64,000 nt of DNA from G965267335 sp965267335 (GTDB lineage Bacteria > Bacteroidota > Bacteroidia > Cytophagales > JAAEPT01), in contig OZ253953.1 of the NCBI GenBank assembly GCA_965267335.1, forward strand, positions 3,224,001 to 3,288,000. The letters run 5' to 3'. Of the stretch, positions 23,195 through 32,891 are shown one piece after another; within the stretch, counting starts at the first letter, position 1, and the number at the start of each line of letters is the position of its first letter. The notes under the pieces are model-generated. The model made no database searches. It saw nothing but the letters and a program-made list of their open reading frames with translations, and had not been told where the DNA came from. The translations under genes were made by a program, and so were the position numbers.

Positions 23195-23927
23195 GCCTGA
23201 ATATATTGTCAAGTACAATTCCTGCAGCCACCCCAGCATTTAAAGACTCTCCCCCTCCTCGACCAGGAATCGTCACCGGGCAACTCACATAATTAGTTAT
23301 CTGCTCTGAAATACCATGTGATTCGCTTCCAATCACGATATAACCACTTCTCGGCAAATCACTTTCATAAATACTAACCCCATCCAAAACAGTTCCAACA
23401 ACCTCTCCTTTTATATTGTCAAAATATTCTTCTAAATTTTTATACATCACCTTAATTCTGGCAAATGACCCCATAGTTGCGGAGATTACTTTGGGGTTAT
23501 AAAAGTCCACACAGCTAGTTGAGCACACAATCTTCTCAATTCCATACCAATCGGCCGTTCTTACAATTGTACCTAAATTTCCGGGATCATTGATGGAGTC
23601 CAGTACTAAAACGAAATCACCATCTGAAGTTAAATTTTCCTCATCAGGTATATGTGCCACCGCAATTCCATCACCATTTGTACTTAGTGTCGACACCTTT
23701 TGAATATCTCCGGAAGACACAACCTCATAATCCACACCTTCATGCAAGCCTTTCGATATCAACTCTATTTCTAGTTTTTCTGAAATGTAAAGTTGTTCAA
23801 CGCGAATATCGGAGCGCAGTAACTCTATTATACTTTTTGTTCCTTGCACTAAAAAAGACTGATGCTTATGACGATACTTTTTTATTTGCAAAGATTTGAT
23901 GAATTTTGAGCTTGAATTGGAGATCAT
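23184..23927 (-). CDS. TrmH/SpoU family RNA 2'-O-methyltransferase
   Basis: SAM-dependent methyltransferase acting on tRNA or rRNA ribose. 247 residues: an N-terminal substrate-binding domain (KFIKSLQIKKYRHKHQSFLVQGTKSI) followed by the trefoil-knot SPOUT domain. Its three motifs read LDSINDPGNLGTIVRTADW, GSESHGIS and PGRGGGESLNAGVAAGIVL. The exact target nucleotide cannot be told. Its ATG start lies inside the upstream end of the divergent TamL frame (29 bases overlap if TamL starts at 23899). Confidence 0.93.
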   Translation of the reverse strand: MISNSSSKFIKSLQIKKYRHKHQSFLVQGTKSIIELLRSDIRVEQLYISEKLEIELISKGLHEGVDYEVVSSGDIQKVSTLSTNGDGIAVAHIPDEENLTSDGDFVLVLDSINDPGNLGTIVRTADWYGIEKIVCSTSCVDFYNPKVISATMGSFARIKVMYKNLEEYFDNIKGEVVGTVLDGVSIYESDLPRSGYIVIGSESHGISEQITNYVSCPVTIPGRGGGESLNAGVAAGIVLDNIFRPNS

Positions 23928-26364
23928 AGGATTGCCGAGATTGCGTTTAAACTTACGATATTACACACTTATTTTTCTTACAGCAGTCTTTTTTCTTTCC
24001 GCCTGTAGTCCTGGTCGTGATATCAACACAAAATACCTGATCAACAAACAAAAAATCAAGGGGAATAAGCATTTCGAAAATTGGCAGCTCGAAGAATACC
24101 TGCGCTTACGGAGAAACAAAAGAGTCTTGGGTATTATCCCTACCTATCGTGTTTACGATTTGGGGATGAAAAAGAAGTTCCTTGGTATTTTTACAATATA
24201 CGACCCTGAACAAATCAACCGAAAAATTGAATCTTACCAAGATAAAAGGGATGCCAAGCTCAAAAAACAGCCAAAAGACTCCAGCCGTGTAATCAAGAAG
24301 TACACACGAAAAATTCAAAAGAAAGAGTCAAAACTCAAAGAAGGTTCCTGGCTAGCAAAGGCAGTAGGCGAACCCCCGGCTATTTATGACTCTTCAGCAA
24401 TTAATAATACAGCCAAACAAATGCAGCTTTACATCCGCTCGAATGGATATCTATCCGGTAGGGTAAAATATAAAGCTGACACCTTAAGAGGAAATAAAAA
24501 ATACAAGAAAGTCAATGTCCGTTATCTGGTAAAAGAAGGAGAACCCCATATTATTCGTAACGTAAGGTATGAGGCAGAGGATGACTATGTCCAGTGGCAT
24601 CTAGATTTCGATCATAATAAATCACTTCTAAAGTCAGGAAAAATATATAAAATAGGCAATGTAACTGCCGAGCGCAGTCGCATCAATACCTATCTTAAAA
24701 ATTACGGGTTCTATAAATTTAAGAAGCAGTATATCTCGTTCCAGGTTGATACCAGTGTTGGGTCCAAAAATGTGGACATTACCATCCTGGTACGAAACCC
24801 GGAAACTCCGGACCGCCATCAACAATATAAAATAAGAAACATCTACTTCACTATTGAGGATTCTCAACGAAAGGCAAACGACACCACTGAGTATAAAGGG
24901 GTGTACTATATTATTAGCTCTGAAAAGTACTCAAAAAAAATCCTGAGCAATCACATTCATTTTCAAAGTGGTGTAAACTATGAACTAAATAATCTAAGAA
25001 AGTCCCAAAAAGAACTCGGGAATATTGATGTCTTCAAGTACATCAACATTAACTTTCATGAGGTGGATTCAAACAAGCTGGATGTACAGATATATGCCAG
25101 CCCGTTTGATAAATATGAACTCTCTTCCGAATTTGGTGTTAGTGTAAACCTCCAGGGCCAGACAATCCCAGGACCTTTCGCCAATCTCACTTTCAGAGAC
25201 CGCAACGTTTTCAGGGGCTTTGAAATATTCGAAGCGAATGTAAGATATTCTATAGAGGGACAAATTAGTTTGACTGACCAAAATGAAGTCAGGAAGCTCA
25301 GGGAGATAGGAACAAACACCTCGCTTATTTTCCCAAAAATCCTTATTCCAACGAAACTCAAGTACAAATTCTCAAGCTTCAACCCAAAATCAAGACTAAC
25401 ATTAGGATTCTCTGATGTGGACAGACAAGAATATCGAAGAACTAGTTTTAAGACAGCCCTGACCTATAGCTGGCAACCAGAAAGGAAAATTAACTACATC
25501 GTCACACCGTTCGATGTTAATATTCTCAATTCAGTTATAAAAACAAACGATTTCAGAACCTATCTAAACACGTTACAATTAAATGGTAACAACTTGAAGC
25601 AATCATTCGAACCTTCTATTGTTTCCGGTTTTACACTTAGCCGAATCTACAACAATAACTTCAACAATGGGCTGAAAAATGCATGGTACAATCGATTATC
25701 TCTTGAAGCCGGGGGATCTCTATTTTCAGTAATGGATAAAAGTTTACCAACAGAAAATAACGACTCAATACTGAGCCTTCCCTATTACCAGTTTGCAAAA
25801 TTTCAATTTGACATTCGTCATTACCACCCGTTGAGTACAACGTCTACCGTGGTCGGAAGGATAAATATAGGAGCAGCAAAACCATATGGAGCATCCGATG
25901 TCTTACCCTACGAAAAATTCTTCTTTACAGGAGGTAGCAATAGTGTCCGTGCCTGGAGTCCAAGACGACTCGGTCCTGGATCTTATACACCGGACTTAAC
26001 GAGCACAGGATTGTTTGATTATAGATTTGAGCAACCTGGTGAAATTCTAATTGAAGGTAATCTCGAGCTAAGGGGTAAGTTATTCAGCTTCGTCCATGGA
26101 GCTCTATTTTTGGATATTGGCAATGTTTATACATTTGAAAGCGACAACACTCGCCCTGGAGCTCAGTTCCAATTAAATTCATTCATCAATGACCTGGCCA
26201 TTGGATCAGGAGCTGGGCTTCGTTTTGACTTTTCGTTTCTTATACTACGACTTGATTTAGGTATGAAAGTCAAAGACCCCGCAAGAGATGTTGGAAATCG
26301 TTTTGTGAAATTCGGGGAGAAAGGCCAATTTGCACTTAACTTTGGAATCGGATACCCTTTCTGA
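23899..26364 (+). CDS. BamA/TamA-family outer-membrane lipoprotein (TamL type)
   Basis: About 821 residues. A lipobox (FFLSAC) follows a hydrophobic stretch; then come POTRA-like domains (about residues 45-390) and a C-terminal 16-strand Omp85 barrel that ends in GIGYPF. It contains the barrel-lid sequence KFFFTGGSNSVRAW. In Bacteroidota, lipid-modified TamA homologues are called TamL and work with TamB in outer-membrane or surface-protein assembly. No tamB is adjacent here. ATG 23899 gives a long N-terminus before the signal; a TTG at 23932 (PRLRLNLRYYTLIFL) would give a normal lipoprotein signal and remove the overlap with the divergent methyltransferase. Confidence 0.88.
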   Translation: MNFELELEIIGLPRLRLNLRYYTLIFLTAVFFLSACSPGRDINTKYLINKQKIKGNKHFENWQLEEYLRLRRNKRVLGIIPTYRVYDLGMKKKFLGIFTIYDPEQINRKIESYQDKRDAKLKKQPKDSSRVIKKYTRKIQKKESKLKEGSWLAKAVGEPPAIYDSSAINNTAKQMQLYIRSNGYLSGRVKYKADTLRGNKKYKKVNVRYLVKEGEPHIIRNVRYEAEDDYVQWHLDFDHNKSLLKSGKIYKIGNVTAERSRINTYLKNYGFYKFKKQYISFQVDTSVGSKNVDITILVRNPETPDRHQQYKIRNIYFTIEDSQRKANDTTEYKGVYYIISSEKYSKKILSNHIHFQSGVNYELNNLRKSQKELGNIDVFKYININFHEVDSNKLDVQIYASPFDKYELSSEFGVSVNLQGQTIPGPFANLTFRDRNVFRGFEIFEANVRYSIEGQISLTDQNEVRKLREIGTNTSLIFPKILIPTKLKYKFSSFNPKSRLTLGFSDVDRQEYRRTSFKTALTYSWQPERKINYIVTPFDVNILNSVIKTNDFRTYLNTLQLNGNNLKQSFEPSIVSGFTLSRIYNNNFNNGLKNAWYNRLSLEAGGSLFSVMDKSLPTENNDSILSLPYYQFAKFQFDIRHYHPLSTTSTVVGRINIGAAKPYGASDVLPYEKFFFTGGSNSVRAWSPRRLGPGSYTPDLTSTGLFDYRFEQPGEILIEGNLELRGKLFSFVHGALFLDIGNVYTFESDNTRPGAQFQLNSFINDLAIGSGAGLRFDFSFLILRLDLGMKVKDPARDVGNRFVKFGEKGQFALNFGIGYPF

Positions 26365-26388
26365 TATCAAAAAACACTTACGATCACG

Positions 26389-27285
26389 ATGCTTAAAAAG
26401 GAGAACATTAGTAGTTGGTTTCAGGAACTTCAAAACGATATTTGTAATGCACTGGAAGAGATTGATGGTTCTGGTAAATTCATATCCGACAAGTGGGACA
26501 GAGAAAAAGGAGGTGGCGGTGACACCAGAGTAATTCAGGATGGCAGCGTCTTTGAAAAAGGGGGAGTCAACTTCTCCGCTGTTCATGGAGAAACACCAGC
26601 AAAAATTCTTGAGGCCTTAAGGTTGCCAAAATCTGATTTTTATGCCACAGGAGTCAGTATAGTTATACACCCCAAGAGTCCACTGGTTCCGATCATACAC
26701 ATGAACGTCAGATATTTTGAAATGAGCACAGGAACCTATTGGTTTGGAGGTGGAATTGACCTCACCCCCATATATGTCGATAAAGAAGACTCCACTTTTT
26801 TTCATCAAAAGCTTAAAGTAGTATGTGACAAACACAATGCTGACTATTATGAAAAGTTCAAAAAATGGGCAGACGACTACTTCTATATTAAACACAGAGA
26901 CGAAACAAGGGGAATAGGTGGTATTTTTTTCGACCGCTTGAGCAGTGATAACCCTGATCAAAAAGAAGTAATCTTCAAATTCGTACAGGATGTGGGCAAA
27001 ACTTTCTCAACCGTTTACAAGCACATTGTTGACCGCCATAAAGGTAAAGCATGGACTGATGATCAAAAGTCATGGCAAAAAATCAGAAGAGGTCGTTATG
27101 TCGAGTTCAACCTGGTTTATGATAAAGGCACTAAGTTTGGACTTGACACAGACGGTCGCACAGAGTCCATTCTTATGAGTCTGCCAAAAGAAGCTAATTG
27201 GTTATACAATCACCAACCAAATTCGGGATCTGAAGAAGCCCTAACACTTTCATATCTTAAGAAAGGTATTAACTGGATTGACTGA
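26389..27285 (+). CDS. hemF: oxygen-dependent coproporphyrinogen III oxidase
   Basis: Oxidative decarboxylation of coproporphyrinogen III to protoporphyrinogen IX in haem synthesis, using O2. 298 residues with family blocks KGGGGDTRVIQDG-like (GGGGDTRVIQDGSVFEKGGVNFSAVHG), SIVIHPKSPLVPIIHMNVRYFE, WFGGGIDLTPIY, RDETRGIGGIFFD and RRGRYVEFNLVYDKGTKFGL. It implies an aerobic lifestyle. The stop codon overlaps the start of the PAP2 gene (TGATG). It lies 24 bases after TamL. Confidence 0.96.
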   Translation: MLKKENISSWFQELQNDICNALEEIDGSGKFISDKWDREKGGGGDTRVIQDGSVFEKGGVNFSAVHGETPAKILEALRLPKSDFYATGVSIVIHPKSPLVPIIHMNVRYFEMSTGTYWFGGGIDLTPIYVDKEDSTFFHQKLKVVCDKHNADYYEKFKKWADDYFYIKHRDETRGIGGIFFDRLSSDNPDQKEVIFKFVQDVGKTFSTVYKHIVDRHKGKAWTDDQKSWQKIRRGRYVEFNLVYDKGTKFGLDTDGRTESILMSLPKEANWLYNHQPNSGSEEALTLSYLKKGINWID

Positions 27286-27854
27286 TGTTAGAATACATTA
27301 ACCAAATCGACCATGCTGCGACCATATACCTAAATGGTTTGCGTAGCCCCTCTCTCGACCCTATCATGGAGTTCATTACAAACAAATACGTTTGGTTCCC
27401 AATGTATGCGGCTCTGATCTTTTACTTTTTTTATAAGTTCAAAAAAACAGGTTTTTTAGTAACCGGAGCCTTTTTACTTATGGTTTTATTCGTTGAAATA
27501 TCATCCTCCTGGATTTCCAAGCCCTATTTCAAGAGGCACAGGCCCTGTCAAGACCCGGTGGTCAAAGAACAAATTAACAGTACTGGTTGCCGAAGTTTAT
27601 ATGGGTTCTTTTCTGGTCACTCTTCACAAAGCTTTGGAATTGCTATGCTCACCGTACTTTTCTGTAGAAAAAAAAGTAGATGGTTTCTATTATTATTACC
27701 ATGGGCAGCTTTAGTCGCTTACAGTAGGGTATACCTTGGAGTACATTATCTGGGCGACATTCTTTTTGGAGCTGCCTTTGGAGTCGGAAGCGCCTTCCTA
27801 TTCAGGTATTTAGCTCTAAAGTTAGGAAAGAGATTGGAGTTAGAGCATATTTAG
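27285..27854 (+). CDS. PAP2 family membrane phosphatase
   Basis: A 189-residue integral membrane acid phosphatase, acting on lipid phosphates such as undecaprenyl pyrophosphate or phosphatidic acid. The three active-site motifs are present: KPYFKRHRP, FFSGHSSQSFG and SRVYLGVHYLGD. About five hydrophobic helices. It is coupled to hemF by a 1-base overlap and overlaps the convergent LytTR gene by 15 bases at its 3' end. Confidence 0.93.
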   Translation: MLEYINQIDHAATIYLNGLRSPSLDPIMEFITNKYVWFPMYAALIFYFFYKFKKTGFLVTGAFLLMVLFVEISSSWISKPYFKRHRPCQDPVVKEQINSTGCRSLYGFFSGHSSQSFGIAMLTVLFCRKKSRWFLLLLPWAALVAYSRVYLGVHYLGDILFGAAFGVGSAFLFRYLALKLGKRLELEHI

Positions 27855-28526
27855 CCGCTTCATAAAAGCATCTTTGTAAGAAGCCCCAACAGGTATATGT
27901 TTATTACCAATCAACACATTCATATCCTCAATTGAGTCAACCTGCTCAATGTTCACTATGTAAGAGCGGTGTACTCTGGAAAATGCCCGGGATGGTAGCT
28001 TTTGCTCCAGTCCCTTCATCGTTGAGTGGATAATATACTTATTGTCTATCGTATTTATAACCGCGTAATCTGCCAGCGCCTCCACAAAAAGTATACTCTC
28101 ATAATTCACCTTAACTATCTTAGAGTCAGTTTTTATGAAAATCTCTTTCTCATTGGACTCAGCAGCAATACTTGAGACATTTTTTTCCTTCGCTTTATTT
28201 ACGGCTTTTAAAAAGCGAGAATACTCTACAGGTTTGACCAAATAATCGATCACACTATACTCAAATGCCTCCGCAGCATAGCCTTTTTTACTGGTCACCA
28301 AGATAATTTGCGGGGGATTAGTCAATGATTTAATTAAATCAATGCCGGACATTTCAGGCATTTCGACATCGAGAAAAAGTAAGTCAATTTGCTTTTCCCT
28401 TAAAATATTTCCGGCTTCAATGGCATTAGAACACTGATCAATCAGATTAAGTACCTCTGTTTGATTTACAAAGTGCTCAATTGTCGCTCTCGACATTTCT
28501 TCATCATCAACTATTAGGCAATTCAC
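27840..28526 (-). CDS. LytTR-type response regulator
   Basis: About 228 residues: a receiver domain (IVDDEE acidic pocket, phospho-acceptor Asp in LLFLDVEMPEMSGIDL, Lys in LVKPVEYSRF) followed by a LytTR DNA-binding domain (VNYESILFVEALADY, MKGLEQKLPSRAFSRVHRSYIVNIEQVDSI). Its histidine kinase is not in the window. GTG at 28526 is preferred, since a purine-rich stretch GAAAGAAG lies 6 bases before it; TTG 28541 is the alternative. The start overlaps the 3' end of ribE, so it may be co-transcribed with riboflavin and exopolysaccharide genes. Confidence 0.9.
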   Translation of the reverse strand: MNCLIVDDEEMSRATIEHFVNQTEVLNLIDQCSNAIEAGNILREKQIDLLFLDVEMPEMSGIDLIKSLTNPPQIILVTSKKGYAAEAFEYSVIDYLVKPVEYSRFLKAVNKAKEKNVSSIAAESNEKEIFIKTDSKIVKVNYESILFVEALADYAVINTIDNKYIIHSTMKGLEQKLPSRAFSRVHRSYIVNIEQVDSIEDMNVLIGNKHIPVGASYKDAFMKRLNML

Positions 28527-29118
28527 GATATCTTCTTTCAACTAGTTTAGAAATATATTTACCGAGAATATCGAATTCCAAATTAACAATATCCCCCCGT
28601 TGAAGCTGGCCGAGGTTTGTATTTTCAAATGTATACGGAATTATCTCTACAGAGATATATCCTTTATCAGATTCCACAACGGTCAGGCTTATGCCATTGA
28701 TACATATCGACCCTTTCTGAACCGTTATATTTCCGTGCAAATCTTCATCGTAATTGAATTCAAACACATAACTTCCTTCCTTCCTTACAACATTGCTGCA
28801 CTCGGCAACCTGATCAACATGCCCTTGAACTATGTGCCCATCAAATCTTCCGTTAACCGGAAGACATCTTTCCAAATTTAGCAAATCGCCTACTTTAAGG
28901 CCTTTAAAGTTTGTTCGGCTCATCGTCTCATCTACTATGGTAGCAAAGTGAGTGTCGCCATCCACGCGAGTAATCGTTAAGCAAACACCATTGTGAGCTA
29001 CGCTTTGATCGACTTTCAGTTCGCTGGAAATACCTGAAGAGACTGCAATATGGACATTGGTCCCATCTGGATTTATCTCTTTAAGTTCTCCTAAGCTTTC
29101 AATGATACCTGTAAACAT
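28507..29118 (-). CDS. ribE: riboflavin synthase
   Basis: Dismutates two 6,7-dimethyl-8-ribityllumazines to riboflavin. 203 residues consisting of two homologous lumazine-binding barrels. The first starts MFTGIIESLGEL and has AHNGVCLTI; the second starts GHIVQGHVDQVA and has CINGISLTV. The ATG overlaps the last base of the upstream sugar transferase stop. Its 3' end overlaps the LytTR gene start by about 20 bases. Confidence 0.95.
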   Translation of the reverse strand: MFTGIIESLGELKEINPDGTNVHIAVSSGISSELKVDQSVAHNGVCLTITRVDGDTHFATIVDETMSRTNFKGLKVGDLLNLERCLPVNGRFDGHIVQGHVDQVAECSNVVRKEGSYVFEFNYDEDLHGNITVQKGSICINGISLTVVESDKGYISVEIIPYTFENTNLGQLQRGDIVNLEFDILGKYISKLVERRYRELPNS

Positions 29119-30518
29119 TACTTTCCTCGGCCCTGAACGATTATTAGTAATGTATAAAGAATAATTCTGAAGTCCATAGCGAGGGACATATTTTCGATGT
29201 ATATGATGTCATACTTCAGTCTTCGGACCATTTGTTCGACATTTTCAGCATATCCGTATTTAACCTGTCCCAATGAGGTTATGCCAGGCCTCACCCTTAA
29301 AAGGTGTCGGTAATGTGGCGCTTCCTGAACTATCTGGTCAATAAAAAATCTACGTTCAGGTCGGGGACCAACAATGGCCATATCACCCTTAATTACATTG
29401 ATCACCTGAGGTAACTCATCAATCCGGGTTTTTCTCATGATCCTCCCCCACTTCGTGACCCTGGGATCATCATCTGAAGATAATGCCGGCCCCTTCTTCT
29501 CGGACCCTACATACATACTCCTAAACTTGATGATATTGAATGGTTCTTCGTCTTTCCCTATTCTTTCCTGCGTATAAAAGACAGGCCCCTTGGACGAAAG
29601 TTTTGTCAACAGCATAAAAACCAGGAAAAAAGGCAATCCAGCAATCAACACAAAGAATGCAATAAATAAGTCCATACACCGCTTAAGAACCTTTTGCCAA
29701 ACAGGAATTAGATTTCTGTTGATCTCTATCAATGGTATGCCGAGCAGGTGGTTTACTTTTACCGAACCCAGTAGAATCTGGTAAATATCAGGGATTATAC
29801 TGATACGCAAATTGTATCCCTCAATTGCAGATAGGATTTTTGCAATCCTTTCGTGCTCCGAGGACTCTACAGCAATAATGACATGCTCGATCTTAAGCCT
29901 TCGAATTAATTTGGGAAGATTATTGAAGTCCCCCCAATTTCTTAAATCTTCACTAAGCAATTGCTCAGTACTATCGAAAACATGAACATACCCAATGAAA
30001 CGGTATCCCAATGACGAATTAATCTTTTTAATCTCCTGGTAAATTTCCAGTGCGTTTTTATTAGCCCCTACAATAATCGTATTGAACCATATTCGCCCCT
30101 TTTTGATGAGTCTTTTCGTATAGGTGAGCAACACCATTTTCAGAAATACAGAAATTCCAAAGTGCACCATTAAATAAGCCCCGGTAGTCCTGTAGTAGTC
30201 GGTATGAGGATTAACACCCTCATCATCAAGGAGCAGAAAAAAGAAAATTGGAATAGTACCGATTACAGTCAAACCAGCAATCACAAGAAACTCCCTGATC
30301 CTTGATTTTCTAAAAATCTCGATATAGAAGCCAAAGAAGGTATATAACAATACCCAATAGGCCCCAACAACCAATGCTCCGATAAATGGACGAATGTTGA
30401 GCGGTTCTTCGGCCTCGCCTAAAATATTTTTTCTTAAGTAATAGAAAAGAACCCAGGCAATCGCTGCTCCTAAGAAATCTGTGATTACAAAAATGAAAGT
30501 ATAAATCTGCCTTTTCAA
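29118..30518 (-). CDS. exopolysaccharide-initiating polyprenyl glycosylphosphotransferase (WcaJ-like)
   Basis: Transfers a hexose-1-phosphate to undecaprenyl phosphate, the first step of a capsule or exopolysaccharide repeat unit. 466 residues: four or five N-terminal membrane helices, a CoA-binding-like Rossmann region (NTIIVGANKNALEIY, about 150-240), then one further helix and the bacterial sugar transferase domain. That domain shows PVFYTQERIGKDEEPFNIIKFRSM, KTRIDELPQVINV and GDMAIVGPRPE. TTG start at 30518 has a purine-rich GGGAGGAG 5 bases upstream. No other polysaccharide genes follow. Confidence 0.9.
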   Translation of the reverse strand: MKRQIYTFIFVITDFLGAAIAWVLFYYLRKNILGEAEEPLNIRPFIGALVVGAYWVLLYTFFGFYIEIFRKSRIREFLVIAGLTVIGTIPIFFFLLLDDEGVNPHTDYYRTTGAYLMVHFGISVFLKMVLLTYTKRLIKKGRIWFNTIIVGANKNALEIYQEIKKINSSLGYRFIGYVHVFDSTEQLLSEDLRNWGDFNNLPKLIRRLKIEHVIIAVESSEHERIAKILSAIEGYNLRISIIPDIYQILLGSVKVNHLLGIPLIEINRNLIPVWQKVLKRCMDLFIAFFVLIAGLPFFLVFMLLTKLSSKGPVFYTQERIGKDEEPFNIIKFRSMYVGSEKKGPALSSDDDPRVTKWGRIMRKTRIDELPQVINVIKGDMAIVGPRPERRFFIDQIVQEAPHYRHLLRVRPGITSLGQVKYGYAENVEQMVRRLKYDIIYIENMSLAMDFRIILYTLLIIVQGRGK

Positions 30519-30770
30519 AACTCCTCCCTTGGGATCAATGTTCCTGCAAAGATATGTTTATTTTGTTTTTTCCCACCTTTCAGCGTATGAATTGAGCCCT
30601 TTCCCTCTTTCGTCAAGTGCGTTAACTAAATAAAGTTACCTTTTACCCCATCCAATTGGTCTATGACTAAATATGGGTTCACTTTTATTTCATGGCACCG
30701 TAACTTTAAGTATAACTTTTTTGTCCTACTTCAAACAACCGAAACTTACAACTTTTTTACCACGACCGAT

Positions 30771-32834
30771 ATGCTGAAATATTTTTTAACTCTTCTGACT
30801 TTCTCTGGTTTCCTGTCTGGGGCATTTGCTCAACTTACTACCACTAATGCTTCCAGTGCGGAACAGGTGGTAGAGTCTTTAATTGGTAGCGGGATTACCG
30901 TATTTAATGTTCAAGCAAAAGGTGCTTACGGGCTTTTCTCAAATGGTGCATCAAGCATCAATATTGAAGATGGAGTAATAATTGCAACAGGTGATATTAA
31001 CAATGCCATTGGACCGAATTTGAACAACAGTATGAGCGGATCCACGGGTTCGGGCGGAGATAATGACCTTGCAGGACTTATTGGCGAGCCAGCGAGTAAC
31101 CTAAATGATGCCGCAGTCATCGAGTTTGACTTTATCCCCCAAGAAGATGAAATTTCCGTGAAATATGTTTTTGGGTCTGATGAGTACCCTGAATATGTTT
31201 GCTCGTCATTCAATGATGCTTTCGCATTCATAGTAAGTGGACCTGGCATAAATGGCTCCGTTAATATTGCACAAATACCTGGATCAGGTATTCCGGTTTC
31301 CATTAACAATGTCAACGACAACACCGGAACTTGCAGCGAACCCGGAAACGAAATCTATTTTGTTGAAAACTATGCAGGAACCGGAGCCTATAATGTTCAA
31401 TATGATGGTTTTACTGTACCTCTTGAAGCCAAACTCTCAATTACTCCCTGTGAGACTTACCATATTAAGCTTGTTGTTGCTGATGTAGGTGATGGCGCAT
31501 ATGACTCAGGTGTTTTCCTTGAAAAAGGGAGTTTCACAAGCGGTAATGTAAACGTAACTAGTGTTTCCTTTTCAGAACGATTTGAGTATGCGATTGAAGG
31601 CTGCAACAATAATGCATTTATATTTACCCGTGACGAAAATCTTGAATTACCACTTAGCGTAAAACTTGAAATCGGTGGTAGCGCAACGAATGGAATCGAC
31701 TACACCACTATTGCTGATAGTCTCTACTTCGCTGAAAACGAAGACTCGGTAACCTTTAATATCGTTCCACTTCTTGACTCTGTCTCGGACCCGATAGAAT
31801 TCATTACAGTAGCTATTGATGATGGATGTAAGTTGGATGAAGACGTAGATACTATTTTCATCAGGGAGTTCTTTGACTTAACCGATAGTGTATACCAAAT
31901 CTGTTTAGGTGACGGAGTACAACTTAATGCCGACTATATATTCCCCGATGATCAATTTGTATGGACTCCCTCCTCCGGCCTCTCTTGCGACTCATGTCAA
32001 TCACCTTACGCATCACCAAGCAACACAACGATGTACCATGTTGACATTACTGAACCTTCCAGTGGTTGTATGGGTAAAGACTCGATTGAAATACAAGTAC
32101 TTGAGTACCCCGACCTCAACCTAACAGGCAATACTTTACTCTGTAACGAACCAAATACTGAACTAACAGTCTCCACAGGGCTTGATGAAACGGTTAACCT
32201 ACAATGGTTTTTAGATGAAGGAGTGATAAGTTCTGGTACACACACAAATCAGTCTGTAAGTCAGACAGGAAATTATTTTGTTGTCGGGGATAATCAGTCT
32301 TTATGCTATGATACCTCTAATGTCCATTTCGTAGAGTTTATCCACATTACTGTAGATGCGGGTGAAGACCAAACAATAGTTTATGGAGAAGTAACAAACA
32401 TGACCGCAGCAAGTAATCTGAACGTCAACCCTACCTGGACAACTGAGCGACCAGAAAGCCTATCATCATTGACCGATCTATATGCATATGCAGCGCCTAC
32501 GGCCACTACTACCTATACGCTAACAGATGAATACAAAGGGTGTAAGGCTACAGATGAGATGCAAATTCAAGTACGCCTTTTTGTACCAACTGCAATATCT
32601 CCCAATGGTGATGGGGCCAATGACGCATGGGAAATACTTGGACTCAATGAGCTTTTATATTATGAAATTGCCGTGAGAAACCGATATGGTAATGTGGTAT
32701 ACAATTGTCACAACAACTATGAACCATGGAACGGAATCAGAAATGGGCAAGAACTTCCCGTAGGCACCTACTACTACACAATTAATACCCCTGATCAACA
32801 GGAATATGCCGGTTCATTAACAATAATGAGATAA
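30771..32834 (+). CDS. choice-of-anchor L protein secreted by the type IX system (type B C-terminal domain)
   Basis: 687 residues from ATG 30771, which opens a clean signal peptide (MLKYFLTLLTFSGFLSGAFAQ); longer upstream starts add non-signal sequence. The N-terminal choice-of-anchor L region (about 40-260: FVFGSDEYPEYV-like KYVFGSDEYPEYVCSSFNDAF) is followed by Calx-beta-like and PKD/Ig-like beta domains. The end, FVPTAISPNGDGANDAWEI ... YAGSLTIMR, is the gliding-motility-associated type B sorting domain. It predicts a large surface or secreted adhesin-like protein exported by type IX secretion. Confidence 0.9.
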   Translation: MLKYFLTLLTFSGFLSGAFAQLTTTNASSAEQVVESLIGSGITVFNVQAKGAYGLFSNGASSINIEDGVIIATGDINNAIGPNLNNSMSGSTGSGGDNDLAGLIGEPASNLNDAAVIEFDFIPQEDEISVKYVFGSDEYPEYVCSSFNDAFAFIVSGPGINGSVNIAQIPGSGIPVSINNVNDNTGTCSEPGNEIYFVENYAGTGAYNVQYDGFTVPLEAKLSITPCETYHIKLVVADVGDGAYDSGVFLEKGSFTSGNVNVTSVSFSERFEYAIEGCNNNAFIFTRDENLELPLSVKLEIGGSATNGIDYTTIADSLYFAENEDSVTFNIVPLLDSVSDPIEFITVAIDDGCKLDEDVDTIFIREFFDLTDSVYQICLGDGVQLNADYIFPDDQFVWTPSSGLSCDSCQSPYASPSNTTMYHVDITEPSSGCMGKDSIEIQVLEYPDLNLTGNTLLCNEPNTELTVSTGLDETVNLQWFLDEGVISSGTHTNQSVSQTGNYFVVGDNQSLCYDTSNVHFVEFIHITVDAGEDQTIVYGEVTNMTAASNLNVNPTWTTERPESLSSLTDLYAYAAPTATTTYTLTDEYKGCKATDEMQIQVRLFVPTAISPNGDGANDAWEILGLNELLYYEIAVRNRYGNVVYNCHNNYEPWNGIRNGQELPVGTYYYTINTPDQQEYAGSLTIMR

Positions 32835-32891
32835 AGGATTTGATTATTTCCAGTACTTCTACTCAAAATCCGTTTATTTTTGTACCGAACT

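Noticed and set aside
23682..23690. Operator half-site ACTTAGTGT inside the TrmH-type methyltransferase gene.
   Set aside because: Within coding sequence and without the second half.
30663..30770. 36-residue N-terminal extension of the type-IX-secreted protein.
   Set aside because: The sequence is not signal-like, and ATG 30771 opens a textbook signal peptide.
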